Below are positions 43,781-52,927 of a stretch of DNA of 64,000 nt, in pieces (position 1 is the stretch's first letter; each line of letters opens with the position of its first letter). Below the pieces are notes generated by a model, which searched no databases, was not told the origin of the DNA, and was given only the letters and a program-made list of their open reading frames with translations. This DNA is from Actinomycetota bacterium (GTDB lineage: Bacteria > Actinomycetota > Acidimicrobiia > Acidimicrobiales > JAMCPL01): contig JAMCPL010000030.1 of NCBI GenBank assembly GCA_023379675.1, positions 1 to 64,000 of the forward strand, given 5' to 3'. Made by a program: the position numbers and the translations under genes.

Positions 43781-45463
43781 ATGTCATCGCTACTCCACCT
43801 GATCCACCTGATCCACCTGATCCAGCTGCCGCAGTTGGCCATAGCCACACACGGCTCTCCTGCAGGATCAGCTGCCATAGTGCTTGCCACCATACTACCG
43901 TGGCTACTGGCACTTCTTAACCGTCCGCTCGGCCGGCACATGACCGCCAGGCTGGCATGGATCCCTGTTGGTACCTCCATAGCAGCCGGTATTGCGATTG
44001 GCGCGACAGGGCCTTCGGTTGCAGGCATCACCAACTCGCATGGGCATCTGCTGGCCGGTCTGCAAGCAAATACCTACTCGATCACACTGATCGTTCTCGT
44101 TACCTTCGTCGGTGCTCTCGTGCAATCGTTCGCCCTCAGGCACCTTCAATCTGATACCCACGCTGCGAGATTCGCTGCCGGCGCTCACGTGGTGGTCGGG
44201 GCCATGGTAATCGTGGCAGACTCGGCTACTCTTGCCGGATTGGTGATAGGATGGGTGATCGCCGGCATGGCCTTCACAAGTGTACTCGGATACCGGGCGG
44301 AATTGCCTGGCGTCAAGCGCTCTGTGGCAGCCACCCGCCGAGCATTCATGATTGGGGATACCGCTCTTGTAGTAGCTGCGTCCTGGATCATCCTACGATC
44401 AGGGGACGTTTTACTTACCTCGTCACACGACCTGCAGGTTGCGGCAGGTCGCCTTGGTGCAGGAGGGCCGGTTGTGGCCTTACTGGTGGCCGTTTCCGCT
44501 CTGGCTCGCTCGGCCCAGTTCCCGCTCGGACGATGGATGGCAGGGACCGTCAACGCCCCTACACCCGTCTCTGCACTGTTGCACGCCGGGGTCGTCAATG
44601 GTGGAGGCATCCTCCTGGTGCGGATGGCGCCGCTGGAAGATACATCTGTGCCGGCAACACTCATAGTATTCTGCTGTGCATTCATCACGCTGGCATACGG
44701 CATAACGGCCATAAGGGCCAGATCGGACGTGAAGGGTGCTCTGGCCTTGTCGACCCGTGCACAGATGGGATTCATGTTGGCTGAATGTGCTGCCGGGCTT
44801 CCGGTATTCGCCACCGTGCATTTGATCGGGCACGCCATCTACAAGGCCACCTTGTTCTTCGGTTCAGGCAACGGTATTCGCCGACCGGGAACGCGCCCAA
44901 CCAAACCAGTTCATTCGCGCCGGTTGCCGGCAGGTCTGCCGGCTATAGTGGCGGGCATAACGGGTGGCGCGATAACCCTGGGCACGATGTTGATGGTCAT
45001 GAGTAGTCTTGGCGGTTATCGTAGCTGGCCGCTTCTCCTTTTCAGTGGAGTGACGGCAACCGTCGTGGGAAGGGAATGGTGGCTCCGGCATCCGAGAGGA
45101 TGGGGCTGGCCCATGGTGGCCGCCTTTGCATTGGTCGTCCTGCCAGCCATCTATGCCGCGTTGCTTTCCGGCCTTGGCGGATGGCTTGTATCCACCTTAA
45201 GTATGGTTCCTGCAACGCCAATCGGACCGTGGTGGCTCGTCGCGGCCAGCACCGTCGCTGCAGCGTTTTCCTTTGCAGCGTGGCGATGGATGCCTATGAC
45301 GGCTCTATCAATGCTGGTACCGGCTGGAAACCAAGGTGATGTACCTGCACCCCAGAGATTGGCAGGCCTGCGCCTGTGGCGCGTTTCCGCCCGACCCATG
45401 GTATCAAATGGAGATCGGCAACAGCACTCTGGGAACCGCCCGATGGATGGTGACGCGGCATGA
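43781..45463 (+). CDS. dabB: DabB-type proton-conducting subunit of inorganic-carbon transporter
   Basis: NuoL/MrpA-like membrane protein of 560 residues with many hydrophobic helices. The block GRWMAGTVNAPTPVSALLHAGVVNGGGILLVRM is the proton-antiporter signature. In DAB systems DabB couples the proton gradient to a DabA subunit that hydrates CO2 to bicarbonate. The first residues are a 9-bp DNA repeat encoding HLIHLIHLI. The stop overlaps the start of dabA by 4 bases (ATGA), so the stoichiometric pair is translated together. It lies behind a strong promoter. Confidence 0.88.
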   Translation: MSSLLHLIHLIHLIQLPQLAIATHGSPAGSAAIVLATILPWLLALLNRPLGRHMTARLAWIPVGTSIAAGIAIGATGPSVAGITNSHGHLLAGLQANTYSITLIVLVTFVGALVQSFALRHLQSDTHAARFAAGAHVVVGAMVIVADSATLAGLVIGWVIAGMAFTSVLGYRAELPGVKRSVAATRRAFMIGDTALVVAASWIILRSGDVLLTSSHDLQVAAGRLGAGGPVVALLVAVSALARSAQFPLGRWMAGTVNAPTPVSALLHAGVVNGGGILLVRMAPLEDTSVPATLIVFCCAFITLAYGITAIRARSDVKGALALSTRAQMGFMLAECAAGLPVFATVHLIGHAIYKATLFFGSGNGIRRPGTRPTKPVHSRRLPAGLPAIVAGITGGAITLGTMLMVMSSLGGYRSWPLLLFSGVTATVVGREWWLRHPRGWGWPMVAAFALVVLPAIYAALLSGLGGWLVSTLSMVPATPIGPWWLVAASTVAAAFSFAAWRWMPMTALSMLVPAGNQGDVPAPQRLAGLRLWRVSARPMVSNGDRQQHSGNRPMDGDAA

Positions 45464-48285
45464 CCGTTACCGGCGTCCATGCCAGGTCGGCTGACGGTAT
45501 TCCGATCGAGCCACGATCCCAGCCGTCCACCGAGTCACGATCCCAGCTGTCCACCGAGCCACGATCCCAGCTGTCCACCGAGCCACGCGCCGAGTCAATG
45601 GCCGGATCTACGTGGCCTGTCGGGTATATGGAGGACCTGGACGAAGCCGCTAGGATCATCGGCCCGCTATGGCCTCTAGGTACTGCTATAGCGGTGAATC
45701 CGCTGTGGGATTTGCGCCAGTTGCAGTTCTCGCAAGCTATGACACTTCTCGACCGGACATACAGAGTATCCGGCTACCCGCAGGCAGCATTTATCGAGCA
45801 TTCCTATAGTACTGGGCGCATTACTGGCTCAGATCTGATCAAGGCGCTGGAGCTACTCGACCAAGCTCCAATGGACGCAAGACCCGATTCGATCTGCCGG
45901 CACCTCCACGACGGTGCCTCCATACTCACTCCATCTGAGCATTATGACACAGTACATGGTACCAGGCTTGCCAGTGAGGTCAATGAGATGGTAGCTGCAT
46001 GGTGTGCTGCATTTGCCGGTGGCATCCTGCCGGACAGGACCGGATCAGGATTTTACCAGTCGTGGCGAACTGGCATGCAGCAAGGCTACCGCATCCGTGG
46101 GCGGTTGGGCGCTCGCGGGCGCAGTGTGATCAAGTCGCTTGACGCTGATGCCGCCATGGCAGCTCAGCAGTGCCTGTCTCGGCTCGGAGTGCCAGCCAGC
46201 CAGCGTGTTGCAGTTCTAGCTGCTCATCTGGTACGTATGCCGGGCTGGGCCGGCCATGCCAAATGGCGCTCGAATTGGGCGCCAGAGGGCTACGGTGGAC
46301 CAGCCATAGATCTGGTAAATTACATGGCCGTTCGCCTAGCAATCGAGACAGCACTCCTGGCGGCCGTCCTTCCGGCCGCTGTTCCAGACTTCTTTCCAGG
46401 CCCGATACCGACCCCACGCATGGCCCCAGCCCCAGCCACGGGCACCTCTGAGCATCCCAGCTTCCACACAGTTTCCTTCACGGGCCCAAATTCCTATGCG
46501 CACCCAGCCTCACCGGCCGGCTCGTCAAACGAGCCGGCATCGGTCTCCCGCTCGTTCCCGGTGCAGGCTCCATTGGAAGCAGGTCTTCCGGCCCGACTCG
46601 CCCTGCCGACGGAAGTGTCCACGAGACTTGCTAATTTGGCACGTCACGAGGCAGCCGAAGTATGGCTGCTCGCTTACGAGGTTCATTGGTACAAAGAGTT
46701 GCTGGATCGGATCGCCGGCAAGGCGCTCGATGGGGATGATGGCGCCAGCGGAGCAGGAATCTCTCTGCCGGATGCGCAAGCCGTGTTCTGCATCGATGTG
46801 CGTTCGGAAGGAATCCGTAGGCACCTGGAAAGTGTAGGGCCTTATGAGACCTTTGGATTTGCGGGTTTCTTCGCACTGCCGTTGCGCTTCCATGCGTGGG
46901 GTGCGGAGGATGCATTTGATGCCTGCCCTGTCCTGTTGCAACCTGCTATTCACATGGCGGAACAGCCATTAAATGGCATGAGCAAAGAAGCATGGCGATC
47001 CGTGACGGGCCGGCAGGCTCGCGCCGCGTTCGGCAAGGCCAGAGAGTCAGCCCATCATGGTACGGTGGCTCCTTTCATGCTTGCAGAGGCCGGAGGCTTC
47101 TTTGCGGTCCCGCTTGCCCTTGCGCGTACCCTGGCTCCCCGTGCATTCAGGCGCGCGAGGGATATCTCGGGCCGCCTGTTCGCCCCGCCTGTACCGGCAT
47201 CTATCACTGCCGACCCTGCCCTTGGTGCTCTCAGCGATGACGATCGAGCAACCTACGCGGAATCGACTCTTGTTGCAATGGGTCTGACCAGTGGATTCGC
47301 TCCGGTAATACTGCTGTGTGGTCACGGTGCCACCTCCGAGAACAACCCTTATGCTTCCGCGCTGGACTGTGGGGCGTGCGGAGGGAACCGGGGCGCTTCG
47401 AGCGCACGATCGGCGGCGGCCATATTCAACATGCCGGGGACCCGGTACCGGCTGGCTGATCGCGGCATCGACATCCCGCCGGAAACGTTGTTTGTCGCTG
47501 CTGAGCACGACACCGTGACGGATCATGTCATCATACTCGATCGTCACCTCGTACCGGCATCCTGGCAGCCGCGGTTGGATCGCCTTGAAGCTGACCTCGA
47601 GACAGCCGGGAGGCTTCTGGCTACCGAACGGGCAGGATCGTTGCCTGGAAGGCAACGGCGAGATGGCTCTCGCTCTGCGCGCACCAGCGCCACGGATTGG
47701 GCGCAAGTACGCCCTGAATGGGCATTGGCCCGAAACGCTGCATTTGTCGTAGGTCCTCGGAACATGACTGCTGGCATTGATCTGGAACGGCGCGTGTTCC
47801 TGCACTCTTATGATTCCTCCATAGACAAAGATGGTTCGGCGCTCGAGACCATCCTCACTGCCCCGATGGTGGTCGCCCACTGGATCAACGCGCAGTATTA
47901 TTTCTCTGCAGTTGCTCCAGAGGTCTTCTCCTCCGGCGATAAGACTATCCACAATGTGGTGGCTGGAATCGGAGTGCTGCGTGGAGCAGGTGGCGACCTC
48001 GGAGTTGGCCTCCCACTCCAGTCGCTATTCGATGGCAAGCAGCTCTATCACGAACCAATGCGCCTTCTGGTGATCGTGGAGGCCCCGCTGGACCGTATAG
48101 ACAAAATTATCGCCCGCAACCCGGTGCTCTTGGACCTTTTCGATGGACGATGGGTGCACTTGATCGCACGTAATGGAGCAGGGATGCCATGGATGATGCG
48201 CCACCCAGGAGGTAAGTGGGATGCGGATTGGCCGCCGGCGAATCGGCAAGCTGCCTCCAATCCCGCCATCCAAGGAGGTCAATGA
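45460..48285 (+). CDS. dabA: DabA-type inorganic-carbon transporter subunit (DUF2309)
   Basis: Large peripheral subunit, 941 residues. It has a beta-carbonic-anhydrase-like zinc site: FCIDVRSEG gives Cys444 and Asp446, CGHGATSEN gives His622 and LDCGACGGNRG gives Cys637. The H-to-C spacing of 15 matches that known for DabA. DAB activity traps CO2 as bicarbonate using the proton motive force. The N-terminus has an 8-residue tandem repeat (PRSQLSTE) and there is an Ala/Pro/Ser-rich insert near 310-370. The 3' end overlaps the convergent ctaB gene by 7 bp. Confidence 0.9.
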   Translation: MTVTGVHARSADGIPIEPRSQPSTESRSQLSTEPRSQLSTEPRAESMAGSTWPVGYMEDLDEAARIIGPLWPLGTAIAVNPLWDLRQLQFSQAMTLLDRTYRVSGYPQAAFIEHSYSTGRITGSDLIKALELLDQAPMDARPDSICRHLHDGASILTPSEHYDTVHGTRLASEVNEMVAAWCAAFAGGILPDRTGSGFYQSWRTGMQQGYRIRGRLGARGRSVIKSLDADAAMAAQQCLSRLGVPASQRVAVLAAHLVRMPGWAGHAKWRSNWAPEGYGGPAIDLVNYMAVRLAIETALLAAVLPAAVPDFFPGPIPTPRMAPAPATGTSEHPSFHTVSFTGPNSYAHPASPAGSSNEPASVSRSFPVQAPLEAGLPARLALPTEVSTRLANLARHEAAEVWLLAYEVHWYKELLDRIAGKALDGDDGASGAGISLPDAQAVFCIDVRSEGIRRHLESVGPYETFGFAGFFALPLRFHAWGAEDAFDACPVLLQPAIHMAEQPLNGMSKEAWRSVTGRQARAAFGKARESAHHGTVAPFMLAEAGGFFAVPLALARTLAPRAFRRARDISGRLFAPPVPASITADPALGALSDDDRATYAESTLVAMGLTSGFAPVILLCGHGATSENNPYASALDCGACGGNRGASSARSAAAIFNMPGTRYRLADRGIDIPPETLFVAAEHDTVTDHVIILDRHLVPASWQPRLDRLEADLETAGRLLATERAGSLPGRQRRDGSRSARTSATDWAQVRPEWALARNAAFVVGPRNMTAGIDLERRVFLHSYDSSIDKDGSALETILTAPMVVAHWINAQYYFSAVAPEVFSSGDKTIHNVVAGIGVLRGAGGDLGVGLPLQSLFDGKQLYHEPMRLLVIVEAPLDRIDKIIARNPVLLDLFDGRWVHLIARNGAGMPWMMRHPGGKWDADWPPANRQAASNPAIQGGQ
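45511..45594 (+). repeat. 24-bp tandem repeat in dabA
   Basis: Three and a half units of CCACGATCCCAGCTGTCCAC plus CGAG encode the 8-residue repeats near the DabA N-terminus. Confidence 0.85.
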
Positions 48286-49187
48286 TAGCGGATTACCACG
48301 TCCACCGCTATCCCTGCGAACAGTATGGTCAGGTACGTGATAGACCAGTGGAACACCCTCATAGGCGATGCTCCAGGAGACTTCCTGTAAAGCTTCCATG
48401 ATTGCCATGCGAAGGCGGCGCCACCGGCGGCGGCAAGCAGTGTATAGACAATGCCCATACGGGCTACAGGCACTAGAGCGAGCGAGCAGGCCCATAATGC
48501 CAGTGCGTATATGAGCATCTGCCGTGCAGTAGACTCGTAAGATGAGACAACTGGCAGCATCGGAACATTGGCGGCCTCGTAGTCATCCCGGTAACGCAAA
48601 GCCAGCGCCCAGAAATGAGGCGGAGTCCAGAGAAAGACTATGCCGAACATCACCAGGGCTGGCCACGACAGGCCCCCTGTCACGGCAGCCCAACCGACAA
48701 GTACCGGGACAGCTCCAGCAGCACCTCCTATAACGATATTTTGTGGCGATTTTCTCTTCAGCCAGATGGTATAGACGACGAGATAGAACAGAGCCCCGGC
48801 CAGAGCCAGGGCGGCAGCCAAGAGATTAGCCACCGCCCAGAGGCATGCAAATGCAACTACCTCCAGTACCAACGAGAATATCGCCGCTCCTGCCGGGGAC
48901 ACCAGCCCGCTGGCCAGCGGCCTACCCTTTGTGCGCTCCATGATCTTGTCTATGTCACGATCCACTACCATGTTGGCTGCATTGGCGCCACCCGAAGCCA
49001 GGGTGCCTCCAGCCAGAGTACCTATAATCAGCCCAACTGAGGGTATTCCCTCTTTGGCCAGGAACATCGCAGGGAGGGTGGTCACCAGCAGCAACTCGAT
49101 GATGCGTGGCTTAGTGAGGGCTATGTATGCCCTAAGTTTCTCAATTGTGCTGCTTGCGTCACTTGGCACATGCCTGGTCAGGGTCAC
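48279..49187 (-). CDS. ctaB: Protoheme IX farnesyltransferase (heme O synthase)
   Basis: Inner-membrane UbiA-family prenyltransferase of 302 residues that adds a farnesyl group to heme b, giving heme O for terminal oxidases. The first Asp-rich motif is NMVVDRDIDKIMERTKGRPL and the second YRDDYEAANVPMLPV; TKPRIIELLLVT is the usual opening and FLWTPPHFWALAL a family hallmark. The start is GTG behind AAGGA. It converges on dabA; no oxidase genes are in the window. Confidence 0.93.
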   Translation of the reverse strand: MTLTRHVPSDASSTIEKLRAYIALTKPRIIELLLVTTLPAMFLAKEGIPSVGLIIGTLAGGTLASGGANAANMVVDRDIDKIMERTKGRPLASGLVSPAGAAIFSLVLEVVAFACLWAVANLLAAALALAGALFYLVVYTIWLKRKSPQNIVIGGAAGAVPVLVGWAAVTGGLSWPALVMFGIVFLWTPPHFWALALRYRDDYEAANVPMLPVVSSYESTARQMLIYALALWACSLALVPVARMGIVYTLLAAAGGAAFAWQSWKLYRKSPGASPMRVFHWSITYLTILFAGIAVDVVIRYH

Positions 49188-49549
49188 CTCGATATCCTTC
49201 CTGAAATCCGCGCGAGGAAACGGACAGCCGTTCCCAGTACAAGTCTACCGGACTTTAGGCAAGAGTGCCCCGTCCGTGAGGGCGGGGAAGTTCACCGGGA
49301 AACCAGCGCTCTATGCATACCGCCGGCACAACGCAAATCCATGACGGAAATTGCGCCTGACGGCCTGTCATGTGGACAGGATGCTGGTATCCTATGCGGC
49401 AGATCGCGCGATAGATTATGAGCCGTTGCCAGCAGGAAAGGCAGGTATGATGGCACGGTGTTGCCAGCTGGCGGGAGGGCACCGTGATCTGCGGAATATC
49501 CGCTAGGCATTGCAGCGGTAAGTAGCAAGCAAATTTGGTAAAATAAAAG
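49188..49549. other. Intergenic region with IS605-like hairpin
   Basis: No gene is seen. A stem CCCCGTCC/GGGCGGGG with a GTGA loop lies at 49268-49287, followed by AAGTTCACC. The arrangement resembles an end of IS200/IS605-type elements, but no transposase or TnpB gene is nearby, so it could equally be a terminator-like structure. Confidence 0.3.
49539..49544 (+). promoter_or_regulatory. -10 element of clpS
   Basis: TAAAAT is followed by 5 nt and the clpS ATG at 49550, fitting a leaderless transcript that starts at the ATG or just beyond it. Confidence 0.45.
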
Positions 49550-49861
49550 ATGATGGTATCTACAGTCGAAGCCGCACCCGAAACAAGGCATCGACCTGGT
49601 TCCGCGGATGACCTCAGGCAAGAGGGTCCGTGGATGGTAATCGTGTGGAACGATCCCGTCAACTTGATGTCCTACGTGACGTTTGTCTTCCAGAAGCTTT
49701 TCGGTTACAGCCAGGAAAAGGCCACAAAACTCATGCTGGATGTCCACAACAAGGGTAAGGCGGTGGTGTCTTCAGGACCGAAGGAACGGGCGGAGTTCGA
49801 TGTCTTCAGGTTGCATGGGCATGGATTGTGGGCCACGATGGAACAGATTCCAGCTGCCTGA
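49550..49861 (+). CDS. clpS: ATP-dependent Clp protease adaptor ClpS
   Basis: The 103-residue adaptor binds N-degron substrates and passes them to ClpA/ClpC-type unfoldases. [43 protein letters not shown] is the core with the ND motif and the substrate-pocket residues. The last codons overlap the DUF2017 gene (TGATG), an arrangement usual in actinobacteria. Confidence 0.93.
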   Translation: MMVSTVEAAPETRHRPGSADDLRQEGPWMVIVWNDPVNLMSYVTFVFQKLFGYSQEKATKLMLDVHNKGKAVVSSGPKERAEFDVFRLHGHGLWATMEQIPAA

Positions 49862-50343
49862 TGGAAGGTCTGCCCCGGATAGAGCGCCAGAGAGACGGCA
49901 CCTATCGCGTCATCCTCGAAGATCACGGGAGAGAGCTGTTGGCTGCACTTTGCATCCAGGCAAAGCAGCTGATTGCTCGGAATGATCCCGCTTCACGGCG
50001 CCTTTTCCCGCCTGCGCACATGGAAGGCGGGAAGGCCGAAGAGGAATACAGGCAGCTGGTAGGGGACGAGATCAGGAATGGCCATATTGAAGCGCTGAAC
50101 ATTCTGGAAACTACTGCATCCAAAGACTGTGTATCTGCCGAAGAGCTGGAACAGTGGCTGGATGCAGTGGAAATTCTCAGGCTTCTCCTCGGAACACAGC
50201 TGCAAATCACTGAAGACATGGATGTGGATCTCGACGATGAATCACTTGATCCGCGCATGGCGTTGTATCACTACCTAACCTGGCTGCAGGACCATATGGT
50301 GAATGCAATGAGCGATTCCCTTCCAAGGTCGGCAACGCCGTAA
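49861..50343 (+). CDS. DUF2017-family protein
   Basis: The 160-residue acidic, helical protein belongs to the family found directly after clpS in many actinobacteria (DUF2017). Visible blocks are RNDPASRRLFPPAHMEGGKAEEEYRQLVGDEI and a C-terminal WLDAVEILRLLLGTQLQITEDMDV with DPRMALYHYLTWLQDHMV. Its role is unknown; the coupling to clpS suggests a part in protein turnover. The start ATG overlaps the clpS stop. Upstream codons in frame belong to clpS. Confidence 0.82.
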   Translation: MEGLPRIERQRDGTYRVILEDHGRELLAALCIQAKQLIARNDPASRRLFPPAHMEGGKAEEEYRQLVGDEIRNGHIEALNILETTASKDCVSAEELEQWLDAVEILRLLLGTQLQITEDMDVDLDDESLDPRMALYHYLTWLQDHMVNAMSDSLPRSATP

Positions 50344-50598
50344 TACGTATTTAATTGGATACAGCTGGACGTGGATACGCGTGGATGAGCCCTGGCCCAA
50401 CTGTGGATGCTGCGAGTCGTTTCGGTACAGCTGCGATACAGATGGTTACAGAAACTGCCAAGGCGGTAGGGGACAGTGGCACGAACTGTCGGCTCCGGGA
50501 GACTCAGCCACCAGGGTATTCCCAGAGGGTCGCGAATCAGGATATACTATTGTGGCTTCTGCACTTGCAGTGTGTCGTACCTGCTTCCTGCAGGTCCT

Positions 50599-50674
50599 GC
50601 CCCCATCGTCTAGCGGCCTAGGACACCACCCCTTCAAGGTGGCGACACGGGTTCAAATCCCGTTGGGGGTGCCA
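50599..50674 (+). tRNA. tRNA-Glu (anticodon TTC), CCA encoded
   Basis: A 73-nt tRNA plus CCA. The acceptor GCCCCCA pairs with TGGGGGT (G1-U72 wobble), the D-arm has TCTAGCGGCCTAGGA and the T-arm is ACGGG TTCAAAT CCCGT. The anticodon stem CCACC/GGTGG encloses CCTTCAA, giving TTC. Position 33, normally U, reads C. Confidence 0.87.
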
Positions 50675-50967
50675 ATATTTGACCGATTCAAGCTGCAACT
50701 GATCGAAACCCGCTTACAACCCTTCGCGCCACTCCAAAAGTGATCGAATAGTGACGCGAGTACAATACCTGGGGTCGTAATACGATGATAGAGACAAGAG
50801 GGAAGGTGTGGATATCTCCAGTGTTCGTTACAGCCCGCCGGTTGAAGGTCCCAGACGGCTCTCCTGGATACAGACGGCCTTGTGGCAAGCGTACGTGTGC
50901 CTGACCTCTACTGCCTTACCTGCTCCAGCTACCCTTGTCGAGCAAGGGGCTGTTTGACACCAGCCTC
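50675..50967. other. Intergenic region, nothing recognised
   Basis: No gene, repeat or strong hairpin is seen between tRNA-Glu and the MarR gene that ends at 50968. Confidence 0.4.
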
Positions 50968-51399
50968 TTAGGCTAAACCTTTCCACAACGGTTGTCCCTT
51001 GGTGGACAGCCTCGCTAGTTCCTCCGAATGCAATGCGGCAAGCTTATCCATGACGCGGTTGGCCTTGGGAGAGAGACGGAGCCTGACTACCCTGCGGTCG
51101 TCTCCATCTGTTTTCCTGATCAGCAGACCGGCCTTTTCCGCCCGGTCCACTAGGCCCACTGCAGAGTGATGCCTCAGTAGCAAGTACTGGGCTATATTGC
51201 TGATTGAGGGGCCCTGCTGGCCAGGATGCCCCTTTATCGCTATCAGCAACTCATGCTGAGCAGGTGTGATCCCTGCATCCTTGGCAGCATGCTCATTCCA
51301 GCGCAGGTACTGCTTCAAGCTGGTACGCAACTCTAGCAAGCGTTGGAACTCCTCATCCGTCAATGCCGACTTTGAATTACTCTGATTTGTAGTTGCCAT
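50968..51399 (-). CDS. MarR-family regulator
   Basis: The 143-residue winged-helix DNA-binding protein, probably a dimer, has the MarR core at about 60-110: ISNIAQYLLLRHHSAVGLVDRAEKAGLLIRKTDGDDRRVVRLRLS, which is the recognition helix followed by the wing DDRR. GGAG lies 7 nt before its ATG. It is divergent from the nitronate monooxygenase-like gene (145 bp between starts), which it may control; the ligand is unknown. Confidence 0.88.
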   Translation of the reverse strand: MATTNQSNSKSALTDEEFQRLLELRTSLKQYLRWNEHAAKDAGITPAQHELLIAIKGHPGQQGPSISNIAQYLLLRHHSAVGLVDRAEKAGLLIRKTDGDDRRVVRLRLSPKANRVMDKLAALHSEELARLSTKGQPLWKGLA

Positions 51400-51543
51400 A
51401 TTATCACTCCACGGTTATGTCTATGTCCGGTACTGTCTGCTGAAGAGTATAGCTCACTTTTCCCGGATTTGTATTCGCGCCGGGCACTGTGGCACAATAT
51501 CAGCCATGTACCAGGAGCAACCCAGACAAAGATAGTGAGTCTC

Positions 51544-52662
51544 ATGCAGACACGAATATGCGATATACTCGGAATAGGATATCCAATATTTGCTTTCAGT
51601 CACCAGCGGGACGTGGTGGCTGCAGTCAGCAAGGCAGGGGGGCTTGGAGTGTTGGGGGCGGTGGCCCTTAGTCCCGATGCCTTGGATGTGGAGCTTACTT
51701 GGCTTGACGAGCAACTGGATGATATTCCTTACGGTATCGATGTCATTGTACCGGCTCATTATGTGGGCGACGAGCAGGGGGGTTTGGATGCAAAGGCTCT
51801 ACAGGCATTCATACCGCAGGAACAACGCGACTTTGTCAAAGGCCTCATGGAACGCTACGGTGTCCCCGACCTGCCTGAAGGCAGGGAAGCGAGTAGCGGG
51901 TTGCTTGCATGGTCAGCAAATGGAGCTGCAAGTTTGCTGGACGTCGCTCTGCGACATAAGCCCAGACTTATCGCCAATGCCCTCGGCGCCCCTCCCCCGG
52001 ACATGGTGAAGAGAGCGCATGATGCCGGCTTGCTGGTGGCTGCTCTTGCAGGAAGACCTGAACATGCAATGAAGCATAAGCAGGCGGGTGTGGATATAGT
52101 CGTGGCGCAAGGGTATGAAGCAGGAGGGCACACTGGGGAGTTGAGCACTATGGTGCTCGTTCCACAGGTAGTGGATGCAGTAGCTCCTACGCCGGTACTC
52201 GCCGCTGGTGGAATCGCGTGCGGTAGGCAGATGGCGGCGGCCATGGCATTGGGAGCGGAGGGAGTATGGACAGGATCTGTATGGCTTACCACTGAAGAGG
52301 CCGAAACACATCCGGTCATCAGGGAGAAGTTCCTTGCGGCCACCTCATACGACACCGTTCGCTCCAGGTCGTTGACTGGCAAACCTGCCAGGCAACTCAA
52401 AAGTACTTGGAATCAGTCATGGGACAGCTCTGACAGTCCAGAGCCTCTTGGAATGCCCCTACAGACGATGCTCGTCGCTGAAGCTCAACTCAGGATATCT
52501 AGAGCCGCGGCTACATCAGCAGGCGCCAGAGATCTCATCACGTACTTCGTGGGGCAGGTGGTCGGCCAACTCAACCAAGTAAAGCCCGCGCGCCGCGTGC
52601 TACAGGACATGGTGGAGGAATATGCCGATGTGCTCCAACGCATGACTGAACAGCTTTCCTGA
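51544..52662 (+). CDS. Nitronate monooxygenase / 2-nitropropane dioxygenase family
   Basis: FMN-dependent TIM-barrel enzyme of 372 residues. It opens MQTRICDILGIGYPIFAFSH; the FMN-site blocks are GLGVLGAVALSP, GVDIVVAQGYEAGGHTG and PTPVLAAGGIACGRQMAAAMALGAEGVWTGS. Members detoxify propionate-3-nitronate and related nitronates, though some act as enoyl reductases. The frame is open 25 codons upstream; the chosen ATG matches the family start. It is divergent from a MarR gene. Confidence 0.85.
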   Translation: MQTRICDILGIGYPIFAFSHQRDVVAAVSKAGGLGVLGAVALSPDALDVELTWLDEQLDDIPYGIDVIVPAHYVGDEQGGLDAKALQAFIPQEQRDFVKGLMERYGVPDLPEGREASSGLLAWSANGAASLLDVALRHKPRLIANALGAPPPDMVKRAHDAGLLVAALAGRPEHAMKHKQAGVDIVVAQGYEAGGHTGELSTMVLVPQVVDAVAPTPVLAAGGIACGRQMAAAMALGAEGVWTGSVWLTTEEAETHPVIREKFLAATSYDTVRSRSLTGKPARQLKSTWNQSWDSSDSPEPLGMPLQTMLVAEAQLRISRAAATSAGARDLITYFVGQVVGQLNQVKPARRVLQDMVEEYADVLQRMTEQLS

Positions 52663-52927
52663 GTTTCTGTACCATCAAAGGGCTGATGATATTATAACCT
52701 TGCCCGCGAGGGGATGTAGTTCACTGCCGGTAACCAGGCTGTGCCCCATCCGATCAGCCAAACGGTCCTTGACGGTTGTATAATGAATACAGGAGAAATC
52801 ACTTGCACAATGGATTACACCGCGGGATCAATGTTGCCAACAGTTGTACCAGCCCAGCTTGCCTGCTTATTCATGTGGTCAGAACGTTTTATTTTGGCCA
52901 GGCCGGACCTCGAACAGTATGTATAAT

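Noticed and set aside
47047-47952. 301-codon minus-strand frame inside dabA
   Set aside because: dabA is certain on the other strand with its zinc site intact; the antisense frame has no recognisable domain.
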